A stretch of 64,000 nt of DNA from Archivesica marissinica (taxonomy: Eukaryota > Mollusca > Bivalvia > Venerida > Vesicomyidae). The notes under the pieces are model-generated. The model searched no databases, had not been told where the DNA came from, and was given only the letters and a program-made list of their open reading frames with translations. Location: contig CM026403.1 of assembly GCA_014843695.1 (NCBI GenBank), positions 45,657,645 through 45,721,644 of the forward strand, given 5' to 3'. Below, piece by piece: positions 9,643-20,356 of the stretch. The first letter of the stretch is position 1. Each line of letters starts with the position of its first letter. Both the position numbers and the translations under genes were made by a program.

Positions 9643-12600
9643 ATGGCGTTACGATATCCTTGCATGGATGGCGTTGTGATATCCTTGTTGGCCGTTGTGT
9701 TATCCTTGTATGGTGTTGTGTTATCCTTGTATGTTGTTGTGTTATCCTTGCATGTTGTTGTGTTATCCTTGTATGTTGTTGTGTTATCCTTGTATCCTTG
9801 TATGTTGTTGTGTTATCCTTGTATGTTGTTGTGTTATCCGTGTATGGTGTTGTGTTATCCTTGTATGTTGTTGTGTTATCCTTGTATGTTGTTGTGTTAT
9901 CCTTGTATGTTGTTGTGTTATCCTTGTATGTTGTTGTGTTATCCTTGTATCCTTGTATGTTGTTGTGTTATCCTTGTATGTTGTTGTGTTATCCTTGTAT
10001 GGTGTTGTGTTATCCTTGTATGGTGTTGTGTTATCCTTGTATGTTGTTGTGTTATCCTTGTATGTTGTTGTGTTATCCTTGTATGGTGTTGTATTATCCT
10101 TGTATGTTGTTGTGTTATCCTTGTATGGTGTTGTATTATCCTTGTATGGTGTTGTGTTATCCTTGTATGTTGTTGTGTTATCCTTGTATGTTGTTGTGTT
10201 ATCCTTGTATGTTGTTGTGTTATCCTTGTATGGCATTGTGATATCCTTGTTGGCCATTGTGTTATCCTTGTATGGTGTTGTATTATCCTTGTATGGTGTT
10301 GTATTATCCTTGTATGTTGTTGTGTTATCCTTGTATGGTGTTGTATTATCCTTGTATGGTGTTGTATTATCCTTGTATGTTGTTGTGTTATCCTTGTATG
10401 GTGTTGTGTTATCCTTGTATGGTGTTGTGTTATCCTTGTATGGCTTGTGTTATCCTTGTATGTTGTTGTGTTATCCTTGTTGGCTTGTGTTATCCTTGTA
10501 TGGTGTTGTGTTATCCTTGTATGTTGTTGTGTTATCCTTGTATGTTGTTGTGTTATCCTTGTATGTTGTTGTGTTATCCTTGTATGTTGTTGTGTTATCC
10601 TTGTATGTTGTTGTGTTATCCTTGTATGTTGTTGTGTTATCCTTGTATGGTGTTGTGTTATCCTTGTATGGTGTTGTGTTATCCTTGTATGTTGTTGTGT
10701 TATCCTTGTATGTTGTTGTGTTATCCTTGTATGTTGTTGTGTTATCCTTGTTGGTTGTGTTATCCTTGTATGTTGTTGTGTTATCCTTGTATGTTGTTGT
10801 GTTATCCTTGTATGTTGTTGTGTTATCCTTGTATGGTGTTGTGTTACCTGTATCCTTGTATGTTGTTGTGTTATCCTTGTATGTTGTTGTGTTATCCTTG
10901 TATGTTGTTGTGTTATCCTTGTATGTTGTTGTGTTATCCTTGTATGGTGTTGTGTTATCCTTGTATGTTGTTGTGTTATCCTTGTATGTTGTTGTGTTAT
11001 CCTTGTATGGTGTTGTGTTATCCTTGTATGTTGTTGTGTTATCCTTGTATGGTGTTGTGTTATCCTTGTATGGTGTTGTGTTATCCTTGTTGGCCATTGT
11101 GTTATCCTTGTATGTTGTTGTGTTATCCTTGTATGTTGTTGTGTTATCCTTGTATGTTGTTGTGTTATCCTTGTATGTTGTTGTGTTATCCTTGTATCCT
11201 TGTATGTTGTTGTGTTATCCTTGTATGTTGTTGTGTTATCCTTGTATGGTGTTGTGTTATCCTTGTATGTTGTTGTGTTATCCTTGTATGGTGTTGTGTT
11301 ATCCTTGTATGGTGTTGTGTTATCCTTGTTGGCCATTGTGTTATCCTTGTATGTTGTTGTGTTATCCTTGTATGTTGTTGTGTTATCCTTGTATGTTGTT
11401 GTGTTATCCTTGTATGGTGTTGTGTTATCCTTGTATCCTTGTATGTTGTTGTGTTATCCTTGTATGGTGTTGTGTTATCCTTGTATGGTGTTGTGTTATC
11501 CTTGTATGTTGTTGTGTTATCCTTGTATGTTGTTGTGTTATCCTTGTATGTTGTTGTGTTATCCTTGTTGGCCATTGTGTTATCCTTGTATGTTGTTGTG
11601 TTATCCTTGTATGTTGTTGTGTTATCCTTGTATGTTGTTGTGTTATCCTTGTATGGTGTTGTGTTATCCTTGTATGGTGTTGTGTTATCCTTGTATGTGT
11701 TGTGTTATCCTTGTATGTTGTTGTGTTATCCTTGTATGTTGTTGTGTTATCCTTGTATGGTGTTGTGTTATCCTTGTATGTTGTTGTGTTATCCTTGTAT
11801 GGTGTTGTGTTATCCTTGTATGTTGTTGTGTTATCCTTGTATGTTGTTGTGTTATCCTTGTATCCTTGTATGGTGTTGTGTTATCCTTGTATGTTGTTGT
11901 GTTATCCTTGTATGTTGTTGTGTTATCCTTGTATGTTGTTGTGTTATCCTTGTATGTTGTTGTGTTATCCTTGTATGGTGTTGTGTTATCCTTGTATGTT
12001 GTTGTGTTATCCTTGTATGTTGTTGTGTTATCCTTGTATGTTGTTGTGTTATCCTTGTATGGTGTTGTGTTATCCTTGTATGGTGTTGTGTTATCCTTGT
12101 TGGCCGTTGTGTTATCCTTGTATATTGTTGTGTTATCCTTGTATGGTGTTGTGTTATCCTTGTATGGTGTTGTGTTATCCTTGTATGGTGTTGTGTTATC
12201 CTTGTATGGTGTTGTGTTATCCTTGTATGTTGTTGTGTTATCCTTGTATGTTGTTGTGTTATCCTTGTATGGTGTTGTGTTATCCTTGTATGTTGTTGTG
12301 TTATCCTTGTTGGCCATTGTGTTATCCTTGTATGGTGTTGTGTTATCCTTGTATGTTGTTGTGTTATCCTTGTTGGCCGTTGTGTTATCCTTGTATCCTT
12401 GTATGTTGTTGTGTTATCCTTGTATGTTGTTGTGTTATCCTTGTATGTTGTTGTGTTATCCTTGTATATTGTTGTGTTATCCTTGTATGTTGTTGTGTTA
12501 TCCTTGTATGTTGTTGTGTTATCCTTGTATGGTGTTGTGTTATCCTTGTTGGCCGTTGTGTTATCCTTGTATATTGTTGTGTTATCCTTGTATGTTGTTG

Positions 12601-12860
12601 TGTTATCCTTGTATGGTGTTGTGTTATCCTTGTTGGCCGTTGTGTTATCCTTGTATGGTGTTGTGTTATCCTTGTATGGTGTTGTGTTATCCTTGTATGG
12701 TGTTGTGTTATCCTTGTATGTTGTTGTGTTATCCTTGTATGTTGTTGTGTTATCCTTGTATAGTGTTGTGTTATCCTTGTATCCTTGTATAGTGTTGTGT
12801 TATCCTTGTATCCTTGTATGTTGTTGTGTTATCCTTGTTGGTGTTGTGTTATCCTTGCAT
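9643..12860. repeat. 21-bp minisatellite, ~150 copies
   Basis: The unit is GTTGTGTTATCCTTGTATG plus two bases. Variants are TGGTG, TTGGCC and a TATCC-TTGTATCC length variant. The TTGGCC variant recurs at about 11090, 11330 and 11570, giving a local higher-order period near 240 bp. Three plus-strand frames stay open for roughly 1,000 codons. They encode only low-complexity Cys/Val/Leu/Tyr repeats and are artefacts of the period. Confidence 0.95.
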
Positions 12861-12889
12861 GTTATCGATGGAGGAAGCCCCAATATGTC

Positions 12890-13225
12890 TCTCTGGCATG
12901 GATCCAATCCACATCCTGACCAACATGCATGTCACACTGGTCTGGCCAAATCCAATAATATCCTGGTTGGCATGCAGCCAATCCACATAGTGGCTGGCAT
13001 GCATAAAATCCACATCCAGGCCACCATGCATCCAATCCACAAATCCTGGCCATCATGCATCCAATACATAATCCAGGCCACCATGCATCCAATCCACAAA
13101 TCCTGGTCATCATGCATCTAATCCACAATCCAGGCCACCATGCATCCAATCCACAAATCCTGGCCATCATGCATTCAATCCACAATCCAGGCCACCATGC
13201 ATCCAATCCACAATCCAGGCCGCAA
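12890..13225. repeat. 28/29-bp minisatellite (ATGCATCCAATCCAC)
   Basis: Units alternate between a 28-bp form (CACAATCCAGGCCACC) and a 29-bp form (CACAAATCCTGGCCATC), giving a 57-bp dimer in the better part (13020-13225). The copies before 13020 are diverged. The bases 13226-13371 are the intron next to the syntaxin donor site and carry a fragment similar to the 140-bp hairpin element. Confidence 0.88.
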
Positions 13226-13371
13226 GTCATAAAATATTTCTATGATCTCAATGTTAAGTAATTTGATTGGTTGAATCAGAGATTTGCACTCCGAATGCTC
13301 GAGTCGTGGTTGAGATCGTGAGATTTGTTTTACATTTTATAAGAATTGTGATAAAAAAGTTGAAAACTTAC

Positions 13372-13446
13372 CCTTTAATTTAGCTCGAACTTTATTTGCT
13401 GTTCTTTTTATGTCATTCATTAATTCCTCTAGCTCTTCTTTAGTTT
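13372..13446 (-). CDS. STX1A: Syntaxin-1 internal exon (Habc domain, Hb helix)
   Basis: This 75-bp exon encodes TKEELEELMNDIK followed by RTANKVRAKLK, an almost exact match to residues about 70-94 of animal syntaxin-1, the plasma-membrane t-SNARE for neurotransmitter release. The segment forms the start of the Hb helix of the regulatory Habc bundle that folds back on the SNARE helix and binds Munc18. The acceptor (TTGTTTTCAG, ending at 13447) and the donor (GTAAGTTTTC, starting at 13371) are both strong. The exon begins with two bases completing a codon and ends with the first base of the next, as expected if the next residue is Gly. The open frame running on at both sides is intron and repeat. 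No other exon of this gene was found by eye. STX1A is preferred over STX2/3 because of EELMNDIKRTANKVR. Confidence 0.9.
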
Positions 13447-13552
13447 CTGAAAACAACAAAACAAAAAGTAGTTTAAATAAGAGTAGAAAAGGCAGTGTGC
13501 ATAAGACGAAGACAGCATGTCGACTAAGTAAGGTGACAAGCAAACACATTAC

Positions 13553-15118
13553 AGTTACCATGCATATTGAACATGGACCGGTTACTATGCATACTGAACA
13601 GGAACCGGTTACCATACATATTGAACAGGGACCGGTTACCATGCATATTGAACAGGAACCAGTTACTATGCATATTGAACATGGACCGGTTACTATGCAT
13701 ATTGAACAGGGACCGGTTACCATGCATATTGAACAGGGACCGGTTACCATGCATATTGAACAGGAACCAGTTACTATGCATATTGAACATGGACCGGTTA
13801 CTATGCATATTGAACATGGACATGCATATTGAACAGGGACCGGTTACCATGCATATTGAACAGGGACCGGTTACCATACATATTGAACAGGGACCGGTTA
13901 CCATGCATATTGAACAGGGACCGGTTACCATGCATATTGAACAGGAACCGGTTACTATGCATATTGAACATGGACCGGTTACTATGCATATTGAACAGGG
14001 ACCGGTATATTGAACAGGGACCGGTTACTATGCATATTGAACATGGACCGGTTACCATGCATATTGAACATGGACCGGTTACCATGCATATTGAACATGG
14101 ACATGCATATTGAACAGGGACCGGTTACCATGCATATTGAACAGGGACCGGTTACTATGCATATTGAACAGGGACCGGTTACTATGCATATTGAACAGGG
14201 ACCGGTTACTATGCATATTGAACAGGGACCGGTTACTATGCATATTGAACAGAGACCGGTTACTATGCATATTTAACAGGGAGTCAGGGACCAGTTACCA
14301 TGCATATTGAACAGGGACCGGTTACTATGCATATTGAACAGGGACCAGTTACTATGCATATTGAGGGACCGGTTACCATGCATATTGAACAGGGACAGGT
14401 TACTATGCATATTGAACAGGGACCGGTTACTATGCATATTGAACAGGGACCGGTTACCATGCATATTGAACAGGGACAGGTTACTATGCATATTGAACAG
14501 GGACCGGTATATTGAACAGGGACCGGTTACTATGCATATTGAACAGGGACCGGTTACCATGCATATTGAACAGGGACCGGTTACTATGCATATTTAACAG
14601 GGACCAGTTACCATGCATATTGAACAGGGACCGGTTACTATGCATATTGAACATGGACCAGTTATTATGCATATTGAGGGACCGGTTACCATGCATATTG
14701 AACAGGGACAGGTTACTATGCATATTGAACAGGGACCGGTTACTATGCATATTGAGGGACCGGTTACCATGCATATTGAACAGGGACAGGTTACTATGCA
14801 TATTGAACAGGGACCGGTTACTATGCATATTGAACAGGGACCGGTTACCATGCATATTGAACAGGGACAGGTTACTATGCATATTGAACAGGGACCGGTA
14901 TATTGAACATGGACCGGTTACTATGCATATTGAACAGGGACCGGTTACCATGCATATTGAACAGGGACAGGTTACTATGCATATTGAACAGGGACCGGTA
15001 TATTGAACAGGGACCGGTTACTATGCATATTGAACAGGGACCGGTTACCATGCATATTGAACAGGGACAGGTTACTATGCATATTGAACAGGGACCGGTT
15101 ACTATGCATATTGAACAT
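13553..15118. repeat. 27-bp minisatellite, ~57 copies
   Basis: The unit is GAACAGGGACCGGTTACC plus ATGCATATT. It contains two six-base palindromes, ACCGGT and ATGCAT. Shortened units (missing GAACAG or TTACCATGCA) recur in blocks, which points to block duplication. It lies about 100 bp 5' of the syntaxin exon, in the upstream intron. Confidence 0.95.
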
Positions 15119-15130
15119 AGTCAAAATGTT

Positions 15131-15372
15131 GCTGGTCCGATCTCTTGTCTGACCCTAATAATATTAACATTCTTTCAGATGAGACGTTATTTTAACTCTC
15201 GTGTCGGTGCTTTACACTGTGCACGTAAAAGAACCAGACAAGACTCTGGAATGGGTCTCTGTCTGTATCATTGCACTATCCTCCAACAATCTAAAATAAC
15301 TAATCTCTCCAGGACACAACGCTCACATGGGCAACCGGTAGAGACGATAAATAAACGCAAAATCACACAGAG
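15131..15372 (+). mobile_element. SINE-3 copy, 5' truncated at the B box
   Basis: Starts at a decayed B box (GGTCCGATCTC, 15134-15144). It continues through CTGACCCTAATAA, CTCGTGTCGG, AAAAGAACCAGA and GTATCATTGCACTATCCTCC to an ATAAATAAACGCAAAA tail. The order is the same as in the full SINE-3 at 19057-19344. It abuts the end of the 27-bp array. The stretch 15373-15657 is unassigned. Confidence 0.82.
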
Positions 15373-15657
15373 AAGTGGAAATGGCTATTAGAAGAGAAAC
15401 ATTGCACAATGCGACGGTGTAATATTGTACAACAAAAGTACATAATTATCCATTAATCATGACCAAATTCAATATTACTAGTACAGTAATTCACCCACTT
15501 GCGCAAATTGTTTCCCATCGAAAGACGAAAGTTCATCTATATTCCGAGAGAGACGAAGCAGTAGAATAAAAATGTAATTCTAACATGGCTCTGTATTTTG
15601 TCAGTAAATGCAAATAAGGAATTTACCGTGCTTAATGCTGCGATAAACCATGGCGTG

Positions 15658-15709
15658 TGACGTCAAACGTGACGTCATTTTACTGCATTTTTGTATATTT
15701 GTGACGTCA
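15658..15709. promoter_or_regulatory. Cluster of three CRE octamers (TGACGTCA)
   Basis: Exact TGACGTCA palindromes occur at 15658-15665, 15670-15677 and 15702-15709. This is the full consensus binding site for CREB/ATF bZIP dimers. It lies in non-repeat sequence about 2.2 kb upstream of the syntaxin exon, presumably in an intron. Regulatory function is inference. Single copies also occur at about 21281 and 30257. Confidence 0.45.
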
Positions 15710-15751
15710 TTTACGCTTTCAAAAAAATTACACCAACTATTTTTGTGCTTT

Positions 15752-15995
15752 TTAACACATTCAACACCAAGTAACTGACATGGACTGGTCCATGATATTT
15801 TTAGACCAATAAATTAATAACAAAATTACATTTGGATCAGTTCATTTATCAAAATGGGTAATTTTATTTCTAAATATAGTTATATTACTTGAAAAAAGTG
15901 CAGATCCTGATGAGACGGCTCGTCACGAGCCGGCTCATCTGGATCTACACTTTTTTGTAATCCAATTTAGAGGTCTGTGGTGTTGAAAGGGTTAA
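15752..15995 (-). mobile_element. TTAA hairpin MITE, copy A
   Basis: 244 bp from TTAA to TTAA with ends CACATTCAACACC and TTGAAAGGG. The subterminal palindrome CATGGACTGGTCCATG lies at one end. A central palindrome runs GATGAGACGGCTCG-TCACGAGCCG-GCTCATC between AGATCC and GGATCT. TTAA target duplications with CCC...GGG termini suggest piggyBac-type mobilisation. No coding content. Confidence 0.85.
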
Positions 15996-16363
15996 ATATT
16001 TTAGTCATATTAGAATCAAATAATATTTGTATTTGCTTTATTTAAGGTCGACTAAAACAGGGTTTGTCGTTCTGAATAAAACAGGGTGTGTCGTTTGCCT
16101 ATGTCCTGCGTGGTCAATTCCTACGCGTCAGAACTCCAAACCATGTTTTATTCGCCAATAAATAACTGAAAGACAAATATTATTTCTTAGATATAACTTT
16201 TATAGAAAAACAGATTAATGAGAAATTGTTGATATATAATATCTGTTCTACATAGGAGAAACTAATGATTGATACACCATATAGACATGCCTAGGGAGGG
16301 AGATCAATACAACCAGAGCATCAATACAACCACTTACCCCCCATATACACTGGAAACTTGTAG
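15996..16363. other. Unassigned spacer
   Basis: AT-rich. AATAAAACAGGG at about 16075 and CATGTTTTATTC at about 16142 form a weak inverted pair. Nothing coding is recognised. Confidence 0.4.
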
Positions 16364-16521
16364 TTAACCCATTCAACACCAAGTAACTCGCATACACTGC
16401 TGCATTGTATTTTTAGAACAATAAATTAATAAGAAAATTACATTTGAACCAATTCATTTATCAGAGCCGGCTCACACTTTATGCAAGCCTATTTAGAGGT
16501 ATGTGGTATTGAAAGGGTTAT
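16364..16521 (-). mobile_element. TTAA hairpin MITE, copy B (internal deletion)
   Basis: Begins TTAACCCATTCAACACC and ends GAAAGGG with TTAT where TTAA is expected. Most of the central palindrome is lost (only GAGCCGGCTCA remains), leaving about 158 bp against 244 bp for the intact copy. Confidence 0.8.
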
Positions 16522-16914
16522 AAATGGAACAGGGCTCGTCTAACGTGCTCTTTGAAGACTTTTTTTTTCTTTTCTCTAGCGAAATTCTCGATTTTATATC
16601 TAATTATTACGAGGCATTTCGGACACATAACATTTTTCTGTGAAATTGAATCAAGGCATATTGAGCATGATTAGACTGGGGATATTTTATACTGCAAAGC
16701 CCTAATTGATGAAATCAATAATGCTATATCCACCAAAATCACACCCCCATGTAACCTTATATAACAGGTTGCCATAACTGTGTACAAAAATTCACAAACG
16801 CAACTCGAGAATTGGTTGAAAAAATGAAGGCACGTTCTATCGCAATTGACAAAAGTAAAGGTCCATGTATCCAGACGTATAATGCGAAAACAGTCAATCC
16901 TTAATTTGCATATA
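16522..16914. other. Unassigned spacer
   Basis: AT-rich with a T-run near 16561. No repeat boundary or exon is recognised. Confidence 0.4.
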
Positions 16915-17152
16915 TTGAAGTTTATTTTAATTTATTTTAGATCGATTGTGAAACAAGTTCTTACAACTTATATTAATCACTCTCAAGACCTCATTCCTGA
17001 TGGAATCCATCGCCACGAGGGAGAGAGAAAAGGCAATGTGGAATTTAAATGCCTTGCCTAAGGACACAACCGTAATGGCTCCAGCGGGGCTCGAACTCCG
17101 GACCTTTCGCACCTGAAGCGAACGCGCATCCACTGCGCTATCACGACTTTCC
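16915..17152 (-). mobile_element. SINE-4, tRNA-derived
   Basis: On the minus strand the head reads GATAGCGCAGTGGATGCG (A box, 17130-17140 region). An anticodon-like arm (TTCGC, a 7-nt loop with CAG at the anticodon position, GCGAA) and a B box (GAGTTCGAGCCCC, 17086-17099) follow. The body contains GGATTCCATCAGGAATGAGG. The tail contains TTAATATAAGTTGTAAGAAC, which is shared with SINE-5. A tRNA-Leu ancestor is possible from the CAG triplet, but unproven. Confidence 0.85.
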
Positions 17153-17205
17153 AAGTAGGAAATGTGGGTACTCATCGGGTTACATATGGTGGTTATAAAT
17201 AGCAA

Positions 17206-17587
17206 CAAGAGGACTGTATGTATGTTGTACCGTACACATGGAAAACAAGAGGACTGTATGTATGTTGTACCGTACACATGGAAAACAAGAGGACTGTATG
17301 TATGTTGTACCGTACACATGGAAAACAAGAGGACTGTATGTATGTTGTACAGTACACATGGAAAACAAGAGGACTGTATGTATGTTGTACAGTACACATG
17401 GAAAACAAGAGGACTATATGTATGTTGTACAGTACACATGGAAAACAAGAGGACTGTATGTATGTTGTACCGTACACATGGAAAACAAGAGGACTATATG
17501 TATGTTGTACCGTACACATGGAAAACAAGAGGACTGTATGTATGTTGTACCGTACACATGGAAAACAAGAGGACTGTATGTATGTTA
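17206..17587. repeat. 40-bp minisatellite, ~9.5 copies
   Basis: The unit contains GTTGTACCGTACACATGG and AAAACAAGAGGACTGTATG. A C/A change (TACCGTACA against TACAGTACA) is the main variant. Copies are nearly identical, which suggests a recent expansion. Open frames here are artefacts. Confidence 0.92.
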
Positions 17588-17984
17588 ACCGTTAGCATGC
17601 TACCACACCAATACATGTACCTGTAGTACTGTGTGCATCTAACCGAAAGTATGCACAACTAGACATCATACTGATAATTTTTGCCAAGTTTGGTGTAAAT
17701 CCAACATGAGGTTTTGGAGATGAACAACTGGCAAGCTATGTGTTATAAAAATGTCCAAATGGCCATAAATCCGCAATAAATCATCCAACCGGAAAAGGAT
17801 TACAAATGCAAAACTATTATAGACATCGTACCGATGCTTCCCGCCAGGTTTGGTGAAAATGCAACAAGGTGTTATCGAGATGAAGCTTGTACTCGGAACA
17901 GTTCCAATCGAGTACTCAGAAACGATCACTTGATTCTTGCCTAGATGTATATTGCATAATTATATGTTTTGTTGTTGTTTTTTT
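17588..17984. other. Spacer with a diverged ~70-bp direct repeat
   Basis: Two related blocks lie about 155 bp apart: one near 17660-17725 with GCCAAGTTTGGTGTAAATCC, one near 17818-17884 with GCCAGGTTTGGTGAAAATGC. Both continue into GAGATGAA. The pattern resembles a dispersed repeat, but I cannot assign a family. Confidence 0.5.
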
Positions 17985-18142
17985 TTGTCTTAAAACTATT
18001 TTTGCAAAACAAGCTTTAACAACTTATATTAATCACTCTCGTTGGCGCAGATGAAAGCGTAAATGTGGTCATTCATGTGGGAGGAAACCGGAGTACCCGG
18101 AGAAAACCCACCTGTCCGATCTGGCGACCACCGTACCATCTC
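17985..18142 (-). mobile_element. SINE-5 fragment
   Basis: Contains the tail block AACAACTTATATTAATCACT shared with SINE-4. A different body follows, with TTGGCGCAGATGAAAGCG and GGAGGAAACCGGAGTACCCG, a segment I associate with dispersed repeats of marine invertebrates. The tRNA head is missing. A related copy lies at 31380-31550. Confidence 0.7.
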
Positions 18143-18640
18143 ACATACTTCAGGTAAGCTAACAATACAGTAAGTAGTTCAGGTGAGCTAACAATACAGT
18201 AAGTAGTTCAGGTAAGCTAACAATACAGTAAGTAGTTCAGGTGACATAATAATACATTAAGTAGTTCAGGTAAGCTAACAATACAGTAAGTAGTTCAGGT
18301 GAGCTAACAATACAGTAAGTAGTTCAGGTAAGCTAACAATACAGTAAGTAGTTCAGGTGAGCTAATAATACAGTAAGTAGTTCAGGTGAGCTAACAATAC
18401 AGTAAGTAGTTCAGGTAAGCTAACAATACAGTAAGTAGTTCAGGTGAGCTAACAATACAGTAAGTAGTTCAGGTGAGCTAACAATACAGTAAGAAGTTCA
18501 GGTGAGCTAATAATACAGTAAGTAGTTCAGGTAAGCTAACAATACAGTAAGTAGTTCATGTGAGCTAACAAAACAGTAAGTAGTTCAGGTGAGCTAACAA
18601 TACGATATGTAGTTCAGGTAAGCTGACAATACAGTAAGAA
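18143..18640. repeat. 29-bp minisatellite, ~17 copies
   Basis: The unit contains CAGGTGAGCTAACAATACAG and TAAGTAGTT, with a GTAAGC/GTGAGC variant. CAGGTAAG and CAGGTGAG match 5' splice-site consensus on the plus strand. The array starts where the SINE-5 fragment stops. Confidence 0.92.
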
Positions 18641-19044
18641 ACGTTGTGGTCGCTCGGTCTATCAACATTGAGGTAGGAATACAGATTGCCAGGTGACAAT
18701 GGTACATCTGTCACCTAACTAATTATGATGCACCATCTACAGGTAATGTATACCCACAGCAAGCAGTCAACCTGACTATCCGACTGTATATACCCACAGC
18801 AAGCAGTCAACCTGACTATCCGACTGTAGCTCCACACTAGTGTGTGTATTGATCTACATCTATATCTATAAGACCAATTTAAGTGTCTACGATTTTTCTA
18901 ATTGTAAATGCTGTAAATTTCCATAACCAAGTACATTTTCCCCAAGAACAGCAGCCATCCTGAAACACACATGGAAATTTCAGCACGACTTACAAGGGGG
19001 TGCAAGTAAAATAAACTCCAAATCTCTCGCTTGCGAGGCGGACA
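18641..19044. other. Spacer with one 40-bp duplication
   Basis: A 40-bp unit (TACCCACAGCAAGCAGTCAA and following) is present twice at 18749-18828. The rest is unassigned. Confidence 0.6.
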
Positions 19045-19356
19045 CTGCATCCATTTGTATGTTTTACATTTATTTATCGTCACTACTGGTTGCCCATATG
19101 AGCGACGCCTCCTAAAGATATTAGTCATTGTAGATTTTTGGAGGATAGTGCAATGATACAGACGGTGACCCATTCCAGAGCCTCCTCTGGTTCTTTTTAC
19201 ATGTACGGTGTACAGCCCCGACACGAGACCTCGGTTTAAAGTCCCAACTAAAAGACTGTTCATTTTATTAGGGTCAAACGGGGGATCGAACCTGCGAACC
19301 CTGGATTACCAGTCCAGCGTTTTACCACTGGACTACAGATCCATCTGCATCCATTT
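19045..19356 (-). mobile_element. SINE-3, full length with 12-bp target duplication
   Basis: The body 19057-19344 is flanked by exact copies of CTGCATCCATTT (19045-19056 and 19345-19356). On the minus strand it opens with a tRNA-like head: A box TAGTCCAGTGGTA (19323-19334), an arm CTGGA-CTGGTAA-TCCAG with GGT at the anticodon position, and B box AGGTTCGATCCC (19282-19293). The body then runs through CCCTAATAAAATGAAC and ATTGCACTATCCTCC to an ATAAATAAATG tail. Intact ends and an exact duplication suggest a fairly young insertion. Threonine tRNA origin is suggested by GGT only. Confidence 0.9.
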
Positions 19357-20114
19357 CACCATGGTGGCTCCATTTATAGTCGGGACTGATGGCTAACAAG
19401 TAAAACCAACTGGAAGCCTTGGTTTGATATATTTCTTTTATTCAAACTGTACATTATAAACAATTTTTAGAATTTGAAGCCGTGAACACATGACATCACA
19501 TGACATCTTAGTTTCACTGTGGTTGCATGCAGTGTGTGGTCTGGTCATGGTTACCCATGAACATGCCTGTGTTCGAACCCTAACCTACAACCACTCACAT
19601 ACAACTTCCACTGTGTTCGAACCCTAACCTACAACCACTCACATACAACTTCCACTGTACGCTATTTCTAGCAGTCGTTTTCCGATATAATCTTCAAACC
19701 CCGATGACATTGACAACTGATCGTATTTCAACCTGACGAGACTAAAGACATAATTTGGATGAAAATCTATCAATTATTATTTATAATGCCGTAATGAAGC
19801 GGCTCACAGGATGCGGACGACAATAATCTATTGAAGAGACAGTTCAATTCTGCAGAAAAAAGCTGAAAATTGAAATGAAATCAAATTGGACAAAGTGTTG
19901 CCGCTTTTTGTTAACAGACTGAACACATTCCTTCTCTAAGATGAATCGTGGCTGAGACAAATTTTCTTTGTCATGATAAGACATTCTAAACCCCCGCCCC
20001 CGCTGCCAACCCCCTTCAAGTGAATATTTAGTATAATTAAACAAAAACAAATCACATAAAACTAGAGGCTAGCACTCCAAGAGATGCAAACACCCGTGCT
20101 AGTATTTAGCTTAA
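19357..20114. other. Spacer with a 44-bp duplication
   Basis: Two copies of a 44-bp unit starting GTTCGAACCCTAACC lie at 19571-19658. GTTCGAACC resembles a B box, so this could be another SINE-derived duplication, but too little remains to decide. The rest is AT-rich and unassigned. Confidence 0.5.
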
Positions 20115-20356
20115 TTAACCCTTTCAACACCACAGGCCTCTCAATAGGCTTACAAAAAGTGTAGATCCAGATGAGCCGGCTCATGACGAGCCGTCTCATC
20201 AAGATCTGCACTTCTTGCCAGTAATATTACTATTTGTAGACAAAAATTACCCATTTTGATAAATGAACTGGTCCAAATGTAATTTTCTTATTAATTTATT
20301 GGTCTGAAAATATCATGGAATAGTCCATGTCAGTTACTTGGTGTTGAATGGGTTAA
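20115..20356 (+). mobile_element. TTAA hairpin MITE, copy C
   Basis: TTAA-CCCTTTCAACACC at the left and GGTGTTGAATGGG-TTAA at the right, 242 bp. The central palindrome is GATGAGCCGGCTCATG-ACGAGCCGTCTCATC. This is the opposite orientation to copies A, B and D, and the same as copies E and F. It has the best-preserved ends of the family. Confidence 0.9.

Noticed and set aside
9643..12792. Open frames of about 1,000 codons in three plus-strand frames (Cys/Val/Leu/Tyr-rich)
   Set aside because: Pure 21-bp repeat. The frame stays open because the period is divisible by three, and three frames are open at once. No domain or codon signal.
13337..13750. 137-codon minus-strand frame containing the syntaxin segment
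   Set aside because: Only 13372-13446 is exon. The N-terminal part is the 27-bp array and intron, and the C-terminal part is intron past a clear GT donor.
19040..19344. Stand-alone tRNA genes at the SINE heads (also 17090-17150, 52000-52072, 2896-2957)
   Set aside because: Boxes are followed by SINE bodies and tails, acceptor stems do not pair well, and one copy has SINE target duplications.
19571..19630. CCCTAACC as telomere-like sequence
   Set aside because: Only one motif per 44-bp unit and two units. Not a tandem telomeric hexamer.
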